The translations under genes were made by a program, and so were the position numbers. Positions 13,509-24,720 of a stretch of DNA of 64,000 nucleotides are shown piece after piece; position 1 is the stretch's first letter, and every line of letters begins with the position of its first letter. The stretch lies in the NCBI GenBank assembly GCA_029582165.1, contig CM055881.1, forward strand, positions 25,897,594 through 25,961,593. The letters are read 5' to 3'. This DNA is from Portulaca oleracea (taxonomy: Eukaryota > Streptophyta > Magnoliopsida > Caryophyllales > Portulacaceae). The notes under the pieces were generated by a model, which saw only the letters and a list, made by a program, of their open reading frames with translations, searched no databases and was not told the DNA's origin.

Positions 13509-13581
13509 GGACACAACATTGACCTCAATGCTAAAAAGAAGCAAACATCATAGGGGGGAAGGAAAAGTCAATTAGCAAACA

Positions 13582-14936
13582 TCACGCATCAGGAGGAGGC
13601 GGAGGGTAAGGGTAAGGAATCTGAGCTCCATGGCTCTCGAACCAACCACACATCGCGGATAAGCACTCGCTCATGCTAGTCAAATGTTGGTTTTGCGACG
13701 CAATCATGCTCCGAAGCTCAGTGTGCTCCGATCGGACATACTCCCTAAGGGAGGTTTGCTCGTCGCAAATCTCGCGAAGTGCACTAGAAAAGTCATCCAT
13801 GTTGAAAGCGTGGGAAGAGGAAGGGCCAGGTGATTGAGGGGATTGGGGTTCGTCATGGTCGGACTCAGGATCATACACGATGAGGTCTAGGGGAACCGGG
13901 TCTCCACCCCCCCCCCCCCCCGGTAGGAAGGAGAAGTTGGCCCGGTTTTGGATAGTCGTTCGGGCCACATTGGGCAACTGCATGAGCTGCCGATTAGGGT
14001 ACCTCCAGTAAATGCTACCACCCCTAGAAACAATAAAGAGCATGGTGGTCAAAGCGCTATGATCAAGCCTCTCAGACCCGGGAATCTTAAACTCCTCATT
14101 CGGCATGACTCCTAGAGATTTTGCAATCCTAGTGACAATCCCCGGCCCCCGCAAGTAATCTTACCCTTTTTCCTATTAGCTATCTCTTCAAGATGCGTAA
14201 TTAAGAAGGAGCCGGGGTCCATCTGTCTACCCTCATACATTTTCCTCATCAAAAACAACTCCGCAACCCGAGGCATATTCATGCTATCATCTCTCGTGGA
14301 AAAGCTCGTCGCGAAGATGCGTTGAGCTAACCTAACCACGGGGTTCTTGATTTCGGTCGCCTTTGACCTACTAGAGTCAAAATGTGGCTCCCCGGTGATC
14401 AGTTCCCAGAAAGAATCTGGGTCATACCTCGGAGGCACACGATGCTCACTCACATCAACGGGACACGGGAGGTGGAAAATGCTATTGAAGGTACTCAAAT
14501 TCAATTGATAATCTTGGCCACGCAAACGGAACCTAATGACCCCATCTTGGCAATTTCGCCCATTTTGAACTTCGCTGTATAGGGTACTCAAAAACTCCAA
14601 AGTCAAGTCCGAATAAGAAGGTTCTTTGATGTTTAGGTAATCACCCATCCCCCCTCTAGCAAACAACCATTTAATGTCATCTAAAACACCCATAGATTGC
14701 AACAAAGCATCATCAACATAACGAGTAGCAACAAAACCACGGGATCTCAAATGCAAGTAATTAGTAGTATGCATTGGGCTATTGAACTGAAAAGGGATAT
14801 GATCATTACCTTGCTCCATAGCAGTGCGGTTTACGGCTCGCTGAGCATGAAGCTCCCTCGGATTCGGTTCGATGGAGGACCCAGCAGCATCAGTTCTTCT
14901 CTTTTTGGGTGCCATTGCAACTTGAAGCTCCAGCAA
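13582..14936 (-). pseudogene. Athila third ORF (env position), one frameshift
   Basis: Two overlapping minus-strand frames (14936-14112 and 14154-13582) cover one gene of about 440 codons. The likely start is the methionine of MAPKKRRTDAAGSS, six codons inside the upstream frame. The N-terminal part (SRGFVATRYVD, then DLTLEFLSTLYSEVQ and FRLRGQDYQLNLSTFNSIF) is the signature of the plant Athila ORF family found downstream of pol. The C-terminal part has a proline/serine linker, then a possible coiled coil (SALREICDEQTSLREYVRSE). The frame changes at about 14112-14154, and a run of about a dozen C near 13908-13921 encodes glycines and is prone to slippage. I see no signal peptide or membrane helix, so an envelope role is only positional. 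Function unknown. Confidence 0.8.
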
Positions 14937-15394
14937 TGGTGATTTTTGGAAAAATGGGAGTGAACGGTGAGTGTAAAGATGGAGGTTATGGGTGAAATTG
15001 GTGGATGTGGTGGCTAATGTGAATGGTGAAGATGGAGTTTGTGGTGCTTGAGGTTCGAATTCGGGTAGGGTATGGTGGGAGATGGGGCGTGGGGTGCGAA
15101 TTGGTGGTTAGGGTTAGGGTTCGTGGTGTGGTCGGTTGAAGGAAAGGAGGTGAACGGTGAAGGATGAAGGATGAAGAAAAGGAGAAGGAGAAATGAAGAA
15201 GAAAGATTGAGTTAGGGTTTAGGGTTAGGATTCGAATTGGTGAAAAAGAAGAAGAAGAAGAGTAGAATGAGGAAAAAGGAGTGATGTAGTTGTGAGATTG
15301 AAAGCTAGGGCACGAATTGGTGGTTGAATGTGGGAAGAATGAATGAAACAAGTGAGAAAAAGGGGGAAAAACCCCGTCTATTACAGCGTAGACC

Positions 15395-15720
15395 GGCCGC
15401 CACGGTCCGTGGCTGCCACCACGGGCAGCCCGTGGTTGGCGCTGGTCTGTCAGTTCGCGTGCTCTGCTCCTCTTTTTTTTTTGTTTTGAATTCCAGACAC
15501 TACGGATCGTGGTTTTCACCACGGGCAGCCCGTGGTTAGCGCTGGAAATTGAGTTTTGAGGGGAAAAAATTGGAGGAAGGAAGGGGGACGAACCACGGTC
15601 CGAGGTGAAAACCTCGGGCAGACCAAGGTTAGCGCTGGAAAGCCAATTCTCCTCAATGAATGAAGTCCAGGCTACCACGGTCCGAGATGAAAACCTCGGG
15701 CAGACCGACGTTGGCCCTGG
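15395..15720 (-). repeat. Four copies of a GC-rich hairpin cassette
   Basis: Imperfect palindromes of about 50 bp lie at 15395-15445, 15495-15545, 15591-15638 and 15671-15720, built on CCACGGTCCG ... CGGGCAG(A/C)CC ... TTGGCGCTGG. The same cassette occurs once in each LTR (11329-11370, 22890-22942). It lies between pol and ORF3, upstream of ORF3 in element sense. A 257-codon frame runs through it, but its composition follows the repeat, so I do not call it a gene. Confidence 0.8.
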
Positions 15721-15892
15721 AACTTCATTATGAGCTGGTTTTTGAAACGCCTTCCTCAACCTTTTTTTCTTCTATCTTCTCACTCAAGTTTTTCAATTCT
15801 TTTCTCTCAAATTTCCCTCAAACTCTCATGTTACTTCGTTCTTTCTAACTCTAACATTTTTCACTCATTAAACCATCAAACACCCTCGAAAC

Positions 15893-15908
15893 CAACCCCT
15901 CCATGCTA
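15893..15908 (-). other. Element C internal polypurine tract, copy after pol
   Basis: A third exact copy of CAACCCCTCCATGCTA, about 360 bp after the pol stop in element sense. Confidence 0.75.
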
Positions 15909-16203
15909 ATTTCCTTGCTCAAACTCCACTCTTTCACTCCCTCAAACTCTCTCTTTTTTTTTCCTTCATACTCACAAATTCTCCTTCATACTCACAGATA
16001 CTCACAAATACCCGCAAATAATCGCACTATACAAAAGAGAAACACGGTTAAAACAAAAGAAAAATCAAAGAAAAGAAACTAAAAGAAATGAAATGAACTA
16101 AGGAAAATGAGTAAACTAGGAAAGGGGAAAGAAATGAAAGAAAGAAAGATAAACTCCTATAAAAGACAAAAAGAATGAAAGGGAAAGAAAAGTAATTAAA
16201 AAT

Positions 16204-16221
16204 CTTGGGTTGCCTCCCAAG
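16204..16221 (-). other. Hairpin just after the pol stop
   Basis: CTTGGG-TTGCCT-CCCAAG is a perfect 6-bp stem about 45 bp past the pol end. From memory, a similar sequence is often seen at this place in Athila elements. It could be an RNA structure; its role is unknown. Confidence 0.6.
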
Positions 16222-16265
16222 AAGCGCTAGTTTAACGTCTTAAGCTAGACGATACGTACCTTAAG

Positions 16266-19200
16266 TCATACGGGATCGGCAAGGACATAACATGCGGCCT
16301 TCTCCTCAATTTGGCCCGTGAGGTAAGGCTTAAGTCGCTGCCCGTTGACCTTGAATGTGCCGGTAGACTCACTCCAAACTTCCACAGCTCCATGGGGATA
16401 TGCTTTCATAACTTGGAATGGCCCGGACCACCGGGATTTCAGCTTTCTCAGGAATAATCTCAACCTTGAGTTGAACAAAAGGACCATGTCGCCTTCCTTG
16501 AACCTCTTTGGCAAGATGAACTTGTCATGCCACTTCTTGGTCCTTTCCTTATATATCCTCGAACTCTCATAAGCTTGCAACCTCAATTCCTCCAATTCTT
16601 GCAATTTAAGCATTCGCTTCTCACCGGTTGCCTTGGCATCAAAATTCAAAGTTCGGACTGCCCAAAATGCTCGATGTTCCAACCCCACAGGCAAATGACA
16701 CGACTTCCCATACACCAACCAGAATGGAGTGGTGCCAAGGAGAGTCTTGAATGTCGTGCGGTACGCCCACAAGGCGTCATCAAGCTTCAATGACCAATCC
16801 TTTCGAGACCGGTCAACCGTCTTCTCGAGAATGCTCTTCAGCTCCCTATTCGAAAGCTCTACTTGACCGCTTGTTTGAGGATGGTAAGGTGTTACCACCT
16901 TATGGAACACCCCGTACTTCTTCAGGAGAGTTTCTAGCGGCCGGTTACGAAAATGGGTGCCGTTATCGCTTAATCAGGCTCTAGGAGTGCCAAATCGAGC
17001 GAAAATGTTCTTCTTGAGGAATTTGATGACGACCCTTGAGTCATTGGTCGGAGATGCAATCGCCTCCACCCATTTGGATACGTAATCCACAGCAACAAGG
17101 ATGTAGAGGTTCTTGTGAGATGGAGGGAAAGGACCCATAAAGTCTATCCCCCGCACGTCGAAGAGCTCAACCTCAAGAATTCCGCTTTGGGGCATCTCGT
17201 GCCTCTTGGAAATGTTATCCATCCGTTGACAATGATCACATGCTAGCACATACTCCCTTACATCCTTGGTGAGGGTCGGCCAATAGAAGCCGGCTTGCAC
17301 AACCTTGGAAGCGGTCTTATCGGGGCCGAAATGTCCACCATAGGTAGTGGAATGGCAATGATGTAGCACCCCTTGAACTTCTTCCTCCGGAATGCATCTC
17401 CGATAAACCCCATTGGCACATAGCTTGAAACGAAGTGGTTCTTCCCAAACAAAGCTCTTCACCTCGAATAGGAACCTCTTCTTTTGTTGATATGATAAGT
17501 CCGGTGGCAACACTCCACATACAAGGTAATTGACGTATTCGGCATACCATGGAATGAATGGGGTACATACGGCCATGAGTTTCTCTTCCGGAAAAGAATC
17601 ATCAATAGGGAGCTTCTCCTTCGGAACATCCTCCAATCGAGGGAGATGATCGGCCACCACGTTTTGCAATCCGGGCTTGTCCCGAATTTCCAAATCGAAC
17701 TCTTGGAGTAATAACACCCAGCGAATGAGCCGAGGTTTAGAGTCCGACTTCTTCATGAGGTGTCGAATGGCGGCATGATCGGTGAACACAATCACCTTGG
17801 TGTTGATCAAGTATGGTCGAAACTTCTCCAAGGCGAAAACGTCCGCCAAGAACTCCTTCTCCGTGGTGGCGTAGTTGACTTGAGCCTCATCTAGAGTTCG
17901 GCTCACATAGTAGATGGCGAAAGGCTTGCCATCCCTTCTGTGCCCTAACACAGCCCCCAATGCGTAATCACTCGCATCGCACATCACTTCAAACGGCAAA
18001 TTCCAATCCAGGGCTTACATAATAGGCGCAGTGATCAAAGCTTCTTTCAACCTGTTGAAAGCACTCAAGCAAACATCATATAATACAAAAGGCATATCTT
18101 TGACAAGCAATCGGGTGAGAGGTCTAGCAATCTTTGAAAAATCTTTTATGAACCGTCGATAGAAACCAACGTTACCAAGAAAACTCCTAACACCCTTAAC
18201 AGAAGTTGGAGGTGGTAATCTTTCAACCAACTCAACCTTTGCTTTGTCAACCTCAATGCCTTTGCTTGACACAACATGACCAAGGACTACACCCTCTTGT
18301 ACCATGAAATGACACTTCTCCCAATTCAAAACCAAATTCACTTCTTCACATCGAGATAATACTTTAGCAAGATTTCTCAAACAATAATCAAAAGAATTGC
18401 TATAGACTGAAAAATCATCCATAAACACCTCCATAATGTCCTTAATAAAATCAGAGAAAATAGCCATCATGCATCGTTGAAAAGTAGCGGGTGCATTACA
18501 CAACCCAAATGGCATTCTCCTATAGGCAAATGTACCGTAAGGACATGTGAAGGTGGTCTTTTCCTGATCACTAGGGTGGGTAGGGATTTGGAAAAACCCG
18601 GAATACCCATCTAGATAACAAAGAAAGAATTATTCGCCAGTCTTTCAAGCATTTGGTCAATGAAGGGGAGAGGGAAATGGTCTTTACGGGTGGCATCATT
18701 CAGTTTGCGGTAATCAATACACATCCTCCACCCCGTAACAGTCCTGGTAGGAAACAACTCATTATTCTCATTTTTCACCACAGTCATCCCCCCTTTCTTA
18801 GGCACAACATGCATCGGACTCACCCACTCACTATTAGAAATAGGGTAGATAATCCCTGCATCAAGTAATTTCAAGACCTCTTTTTTCACCACCTCTTTCA
18901 TGTTAGGGTTTAACCTTCTTTAATTTTCTATGGTGGGTTTATAGTCATCTTCCATCAAAATCCTATGCATGCAAACTGAGGGACTAATTCCTTCAAGGTC
19001 ATCTATGGTATAGCCAATGGCCTTACGATGAGACCTAAGGACTCTCAACAATGAATCAATCTCAGCATCATTCAAGTTTGCATTCACAATCACCGGATAA
19101 GAGGAATTGGGGCCAAGAAATTCATACCTTAGGGACGAAGGGAGAAGTTTCAGTTCTACCTTCGGAGCTTCCTTCTCGCTCGAAGCTTGCTTGCTTTTGC

Positions 19201-20454
19201 TTTCAACCTCTAGTGCCTCCACCGTTTCCAGTGTTGGTGGAACTTCTGGGGATGCCTGCAACAGCTTCACACAATGGGCAACCTCGAGATCGTGATCCTG
19301 GGTTTTACTGTTAGACAACAAACAAAGCTCGAGAGGAACGTGAGAACGAATGTTAGTGCTATCTTCCCTAAGAATGGAATCAATGATATCCACTCTAAAG
19401 CAATCATCAGAAAATGCAGGGAATTTAGCAGCTACAAAAAAATTAAACTCAACTTTCTCACCTCCTATACTAAAGGACATCCTACCATTCTTCACATCAA
19501 TGCAACACCCAGCCGCAGCCATGAAAGGTCTACCAAGAATAATAGGGTACGAGTGTCTTCCTCCATCTCTAGGATAACAAAGTCAACAGGAACAAAGAAG
19601 CTACCCAACTTAATGGGGACATCCTCTCAAATTCCTATAGGAAACTTGACCGATCGGTCGGCCAACTGGAGGGAAATGGTAGTGGGCTTTAGTTCACCCA
19701 TACCAAGCTTTTGGGACAAGGAAAGAGGCATAAGACTCACACTAGAACCAAGATCACATAATGCACGATCAATGGAGATCTTTCCAACTTCACAAGGAAT
19801 GGCGAAGCTACCGGGATCCTTAAGCTTCAGGGGAAACTTATTTTGAAGCACGGCACTACACTGTTCCGTCAATGCCACTGTCTCATGCTCTTCCATGTTC
19901 CTTTTGTTTGTCAAAATCTCTTTCAAAAATTTAGCGTAGGAAGGCATTTGAGACAGGGCATCAGTGAAGGGAATGTTAATATAACGTTTCTTGAGGACCT
20001 CCAAGAACTTCCCGAATTGCTTATCACTCTTACCCTTAGCCAATCTTTGAGGGAAAGACAAGGGTGGAGTGTAAACTCTTTGGGGAATTCTTATTGCATC
20101 CTTAGAAACTTTTTTCTCACCTTGCACATCAACATCAATCACAGGCTCTTTACGAGGCACATTTACCTCTTCATGCACATCATCACTCACATCAGCATTC
20201 ACATCCTTCACAACATTCTCAACATCAACCACATTCTCAGCAACATCATCATTATGCACATCAACAACAACATGCTCATCACACATAGCCCTAGGCCCCG
20301 CCAATTGCGTCCCACTTCTTAAGGTTATGGCTGCATTGGTCCTTTGGGTTTGCAACAGGTTGGCTAGGAAGCTTTCCTGGAGGAGTGGAGGAAGTACTAG
20401 CCTGACTAGTAATCTGAGACTCAAGCATTTTGTTGTGAGTGGCCAACTGGTCAA
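16266..20454 (-). pseudogene. Athila pol: protease-RT-RNaseH-integrase
   Basis: The polyprotein processes and copies the element RNA and inserts the DNA. In order: protease (20454-19627, with ALCDLGSSVSLMP as the active-site region), linker (19522-18920), RT (18901-18015, WRMCIDYRKLN and the catalytic FMDDFSVY), RNase H (17999 onward, [13 protein letters not shown] and [10 protein letters not shown]), integrase zinc finger ([12 protein letters not shown] .. CDHC), core ([11 protein letters not shown]) and C-terminal part (16910-16266, PQTSGQVE carries the catalytic glutamate). Breaks visible: in-frame TAA at about 18920 and about 18015, each compatible with a CAA glutamine codon mutated once; single-base shifts near 18620 and near 16970, the latter by the second catalytic aspartate of integrase. 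Otherwise the sequence is well preserved, so this is a recently dead copy. Confidence 0.92.
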
Positions 20455-21655
20455 CTCTATTAACTAAAAGCTTGATAGTCTCTTCTTGCTGATTTTGAGA
20501 CACAACCATACGTTCCACCAATGCCTTCCAGTCAGGCTCTTAGGTTTGTCGAGGCTGGGGTTGGGCTTGGGCTTGTTGTCTTTAGAAACCAGGTGGTCTT
20601 TGGGTCTGTTGTTGTTGGTGCGGTCCCTTGGGATTGTTATTCCGATAGGAAAAATTAGGATGATATCTCAATCCCGGGTTGTAAACATTAGAGTACGGGT
20701 CAAAGTTCTGTCTTGGGTTTCCAATATAATTGGTCTGGTCCGAGGTCTCGGGACTAGCTAACCCAACAGGACAAAACATGGTCTCATGCTCAAATGAATT
20801 ACAAGAAGCACACGGGAGGGGAGGATTGGAATTTACATGCAAGCGGTCTATCTTTTGAGTCACAGCATCTATTTTAGCAGTTAAAATAGATATGGCATCG
20901 ACATCATACTTACCTCGTGTTCTCGAGGAACGGGGCTTGGACCATTGATGACTGTTGGACGCCATTTGCTCGATCAAAGAATAGAGATCATTGACTGCTT
21001 TGTTCATGATGTTCCCCCCAGCTGCTGCGAGAATCATCGTCTTCAACTGATCATCCACTCCATTGTAAAAGGCATGGATGGACACCCATGGCTCAATACC
21101 GTGATGTGGACACTGGCAAAGTAAATCCTTGAAGCGTTCCCAAGCCTCGTACAGGTTCTCATCCGGCTCTTGGAGGAAGGTGGATATTTGGGTGCGGAGG
21201 CTTGTCAGCTTACATGACGGGAAATATTTGTTAAGAAATGCGCTCGCCATCTGATCAAAAGTGGTGATGGAGTTTGGCGGAAGAGATTCTAGCCACTCCC
21301 ATGCTCGATCCTCCAAGGAAAACGGAAACAACCGCAGCTTGATTGCATCCGGTGAGACCCTGTTCGCCTTGAACGTATCGCACGCCTGGCGAAAGATACG
21401 GAGGTGTCGGTTGGGGTCCTCACTAGGGTGACCACGAAATGGCGAAGCTTTGACCATATTAATCAAGGAATTCTTCAGCTCAAAATCATTGTTGGCGATG
21501 TTGGGAGGGTTGATGGTCGTGGGGGGATCTGTGACATTTGGGGCCATGTATTGTTCCAATGTCTTCGTCTGTGCTTCTCCACCGACCATTTTTGAAAGTG
21601 ATGCAGACTCCTCTTCTTGCTTCTTGCTAGCTTCCTCTATTTGCAGTCTCTTCAA
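20291..21655 (-). pseudogene. Athila gag (capsid-nucleocapsid)
   Basis: The main frame, 21655-20582, encodes the retrotransposon capsid domain: PSEDPNRHLRIFRQACDTFK, LRLFPFSLEDRAWEWL, AFLNKYFPS and EDENLYEAWERFKDLL-like residues, ending in the family's SNSHQWS segment. Capsid protein packages the element RNA into cytoplasmic particles. The displayed frame opens with TTG; the first ATG is about 20 codons in (MVGGEAQ), and the homologous region seems to extend upstream past a stop, so the true start is uncertain. After 20582 the reading continues in another frame (20521-20291, coiled-coil-like LVNRVDQLATHNKMLESQI). A proline/glutamine-rich tail precedes the break. Confidence 0.88.
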
Positions 21656-21873
21656 GCGTAAATGGAGCGTACGTTCAATCTCGGGATCGAACTAAAAATC
21701 CGAAATCTTTTGCATACACTAAAAGTACCTACAAAAGCAAGAAACGAAACGCAATCAAAATCAAGAAGGGATCACAAGTAAGGGAAAGAAAAAGAAAGAA
21801 AATAATAATAAAAGAAAAAAAAACAGCTTAGTCAATCTGAGAGTCTTTGTTTAATGGCTACTAGGTACAAATT

Positions 21874-21887
21874 CCCGTGCAGCGCCA
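21874..21887 (-). other. Element C primer binding site (tRNA-Asp-like, degenerate)
   Basis: In element sense, just inside the 5' LTR, the sequence is TGGCGCTGCACGGG. It shares its start with the tRNA-Asp complement (TGGCGCCG..) used by Athila/Tat elements, with mismatches after the first six bases. Confidence 0.6.
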
Positions 21888-21892
21888 AAAAC

Positions 21893-23202
21893 TTAGCGGG
21901 GCATGGCGCACGGGTACTATTGTAGCAATGTCAAGGTCGATCCCACAGGGACTTAGTCTAGTAACGCAGTGAACTATCCCTCTACTTAATAGCTAAGCCA
22001 ATCGGGTTTGATGATTTTTAATAATTTCTAACGAACTAACTAAAACTAAGTTGGACAGGAAAGGATTAGCTTGAGGTAATTCGATGGATGAAGACTTCTA
22101 GGGTTTTACTCACCTAACAACAGGGTCCGAAAGCCAAATTAAAGCATGTACAAGAAAGTAACTCAAACGAATCAAGAATCGATAACTTCTAAATTCTATT
22201 GCCCTTTCGATGCTAAATAGAATTATCCTGACTAACCTAATCAACAACTTTCGTCTGCTTTTCAGGTTAAACAGAATTGAAGGTCTAAGCAAGGTCGGGT
22301 TATCTAATGATTCCCTAGTCTACTACTCCTTTTTCAACTTTCGTAGGCCTAGGTAGAAGGGTTGGTGGTCAAATTCCCCTAATTCACCTTTCGGTACTTC
22401 TTAGGTTCATCTCTGAATTACAAACATCCAAGGCCTTAAGAACATTCGTAAGCAAGAAAAACGCAACCTTCTATTGATTCAATTGAGAATTCGAGCACAA
22501 ACTAAAATATTTCTAAACAAACTCCATATTGTTGGTTCATAAAACCCTAGAAAGAACGAAATCTACTCACAAATAGTCATTGAAAACAAGAAATACGTTC
22601 TAAACATGGTAATCAATTCTAGAATTAAGGAAGAGAAAGTGAGAAGAGTAAAGCAAACATTAAGGAGAAATGCGTAGGATCTTCTCAAGAACTTCACAAA
22701 AGTTTTGCGTGCTTCTTCTCGAATTCCAAATCTTCAATGTCTTCGTATTGATTCTTGGTGAATGGAGGTGTTTTTTGGTGGGGAATACCTCTCAAAAATC
22801 TATCTTTTCTTCCCAGAATAATTGCTGAACTGTTGTATAATTCTTTCCCCAGCATATATCCGCGAGAATAACCACCAGTGCGAGGAAACAGCGTCAACCA
22901 CGGTCTGTGATTGTCACCACAGACAGCCCGAGGTTGGCGCTGTCTCGCTAATTTCTGCTCGTTTCTTACTGAAATGTTTACCACGGTCTTATCAACAATA
23001 GTTTATGCCCGTGATACCCTTGGCCTTACCAAATTTGCATAAAAAATCAACTTTTTGGCCCTAAACCTACAAATCAATACCAAAAACACAAAGACCAAGC
23101 GTAAATAGAGAAATTGGGAAGATTAAACACCTTTTTAGCTAAACTTTACCATGATTATGCTTCTAAAGCACCTAGAAATAAGTGCAAATAATGCATATAT
23201 CA
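21893..23202 (-). repeat. Element C 5' LTR (about 1310 bp)
   Basis: Aligns with 10333-11629. The right end ..TATATCA is exact; the left end is blurred (TTAGCGGGGC versus TGACAGGGCC), so its start is good to a few bases. In element sense a TATA-like box lies near 22862-22854 and the complete GC palindrome (22942-22890) lies just upstream of it. Confidence 0.9.
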
Positions 23203-23207
23203 GTGAC
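23203..23207. repeat. Element C target site duplication, right
   Basis: GTGAC directly after the CA end of the right LTR; pairs with 10328-10332. Confidence 0.9.
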
Positions 23208-24720
23208 CACATTTGTAACGGTCGCAACCCCAGTGATCCGTGAATGCCAAAAGATTACACGAATATTGGTTGGAGACAAAAGAGGGGTAACGGCCATGAC
23301 CAGCATTCTCATGGTTGTGTCGCCCTAAGTTCTTGGCTTTCGAAGACAGCACCTTACGGTCGTAACATTCAATGCCACGACTGTGTCCTTTAAGAAGAGG
23401 TCTAGACAGGAAGGCCCTCACAATCGTGACCACCCTTGGTCATGCCTATGAGGGTAGAAAAGGTTTTTCACGAAGACCAGGCTTCACGTCCGTGACCTGC
23501 GAAAGGCGACCGCTTCCATGAGATACCTCACAGCAGTGACCACCCCTGGTCACGCCCGTAAAGTTTGCAGGAAACAGTGATAAAAATCAAAACATCTCCA
23601 GGGTCATGGTCCTGACGTCCAAGGTCACGCTTGCATGTGACCCCTTAATCTGCAATAATTAAGTCTGTTAAAACAACGTGTTTTGGTCGGTTTGTAACAC
23701 AATTTTATAATATATGTTTTAGTAAGAAAGATAGAACTTCTACTCTTAAGTTTTATTTTAGTTCTTAGCCTATGAATTTTCTCTTAGCTTAGTGATTAGT
23801 GTTAATGATATTGTAAGACATTCAAGATAATGCAAGTTCTTCTTCGATTTTAACTATTGTGATTGATTTCTATATTCCTTCTGTATTCTTTCTTGGTCTT
23901 CAACCCTAGTAATTTGTTATTCTCAAGTTATTCACTTTTACTCGTTGTCATTAGTGTTCTTCAACCCTATTGTGATTGATTTCTATATTCCTTCTGCATT
24001 CTAGTATTAATTCCATGAACATGTTAGTTTAAAGACTCAATCTTTGGTTTTTGTCAATATGCTTGGCAAAGTCCCTTAAGGTTAGGGGGTGATTAGGGCC
24101 CTTAATGGGGGTTTAGGCCTGAATTAGTGGGATTAGGGTGACTAGTGAAGTGATTATTGTTCCGCTCTAGATTTCCATGTGATAGTTGAAGGATACCGGG
24201 TGCAGGGATGTTATGGATCCTTTCAAACATTGATTTGGAACTCTAAAGTGGTTTAATCGATTCCAAATCCTAACTATGGCGAGAGGGAATTGGGATTGAT
24301 TACTTATGATTGGTTTTTATACTACCAAGGTCTATCACACACGGGAGTGATAATAGATTTGAAAAGTATTGCATCGATGCTAACTCATGCATAGGAAGCG
24401 AATATTGGTTTTCCACCCTGGCGGGAGAAGCCAATGGTAGCTTGGTTTGCACAAAATTCTTACACTTAATTATCGAGCATGAATCTCCCCTAAATCCATT
24501 TTATCCGTGCTTATATTTCGTTAGGTTGGCCCGGTATTACCCTCGAGCCCTTATTTTCCTTATTTGAGTAGAAACCCGTAGTTGAAGCTTTTAAAAATCG
24601 AGCCTTTAGAACCTCTTGAGACTCGACAAAACCGAACTAGAGCATTAGGGCCCCAATTCCTCGGAAATTTACAATCGTTGTCTTAGTTAGCTAAGAAAAC
24701 ATTAAACTTCCCCTATCCTT
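23208..24720 (+). repeat. Element B 3' LTR, right part (end approximate)
   Basis: Continuation of the LTR interrupted at 10332. From 23208 to about 23640 it is packed with GC palindromes such as GTGACCACCCCTGGTCAC near 23530-23548 and CCTCA..TGAGG around 23417-23453. A TATA-like box (TATAATATAT) follows at 23706. The rest is AT-rich. I could not fix the CA end; the value given is an estimate from typical Athila LTR length and the change in composition. Confidence 0.55.

Larger units (their letters stand above)
10333..23202 (-). mobile_element. Element C: Athila-type Ty3/gypsy, full length
   Basis: A 12.87 kb LTR retrotransposon on the minus strand, flanked by a perfect 5-bp target duplication GTGAC (10328-10332 and 23203-23207). 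In element order it has 5' LTR (23202-21893), PBS, gag, pol, a first polypurine tract, a hairpin-rich block, a third ORF in the env position, a second polypurine tract, an AT-rich spacer, a third polypurine tract and 3' LTR (11629-10333). The gag and third-ORF sequences are typical of the Athila lineage. All three genes carry only a few stops or shifts, and the LTRs are still clearly alike, so the insertion is fairly young compared with elements A and B. Confidence 0.95.

Noticed and set aside
14986..15759. 257-codon minus-strand frame between pol and ORF3 of element C
   Set aside because: Low complexity, built from the hairpin repeats and a Ser/Pro-rich stretch; no domain, and it does not fit the Athila gene order.
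16527..16984. Plus-strand frames opposite to integrase
   Set aside because: Shadows of the minus-strand integrase.
19274..20322. Plus-strand frames of 190 and 159 codons
   Set aside because: They lie opposite to well-recognised Athila protease/pol and have no domain; they are shadows.
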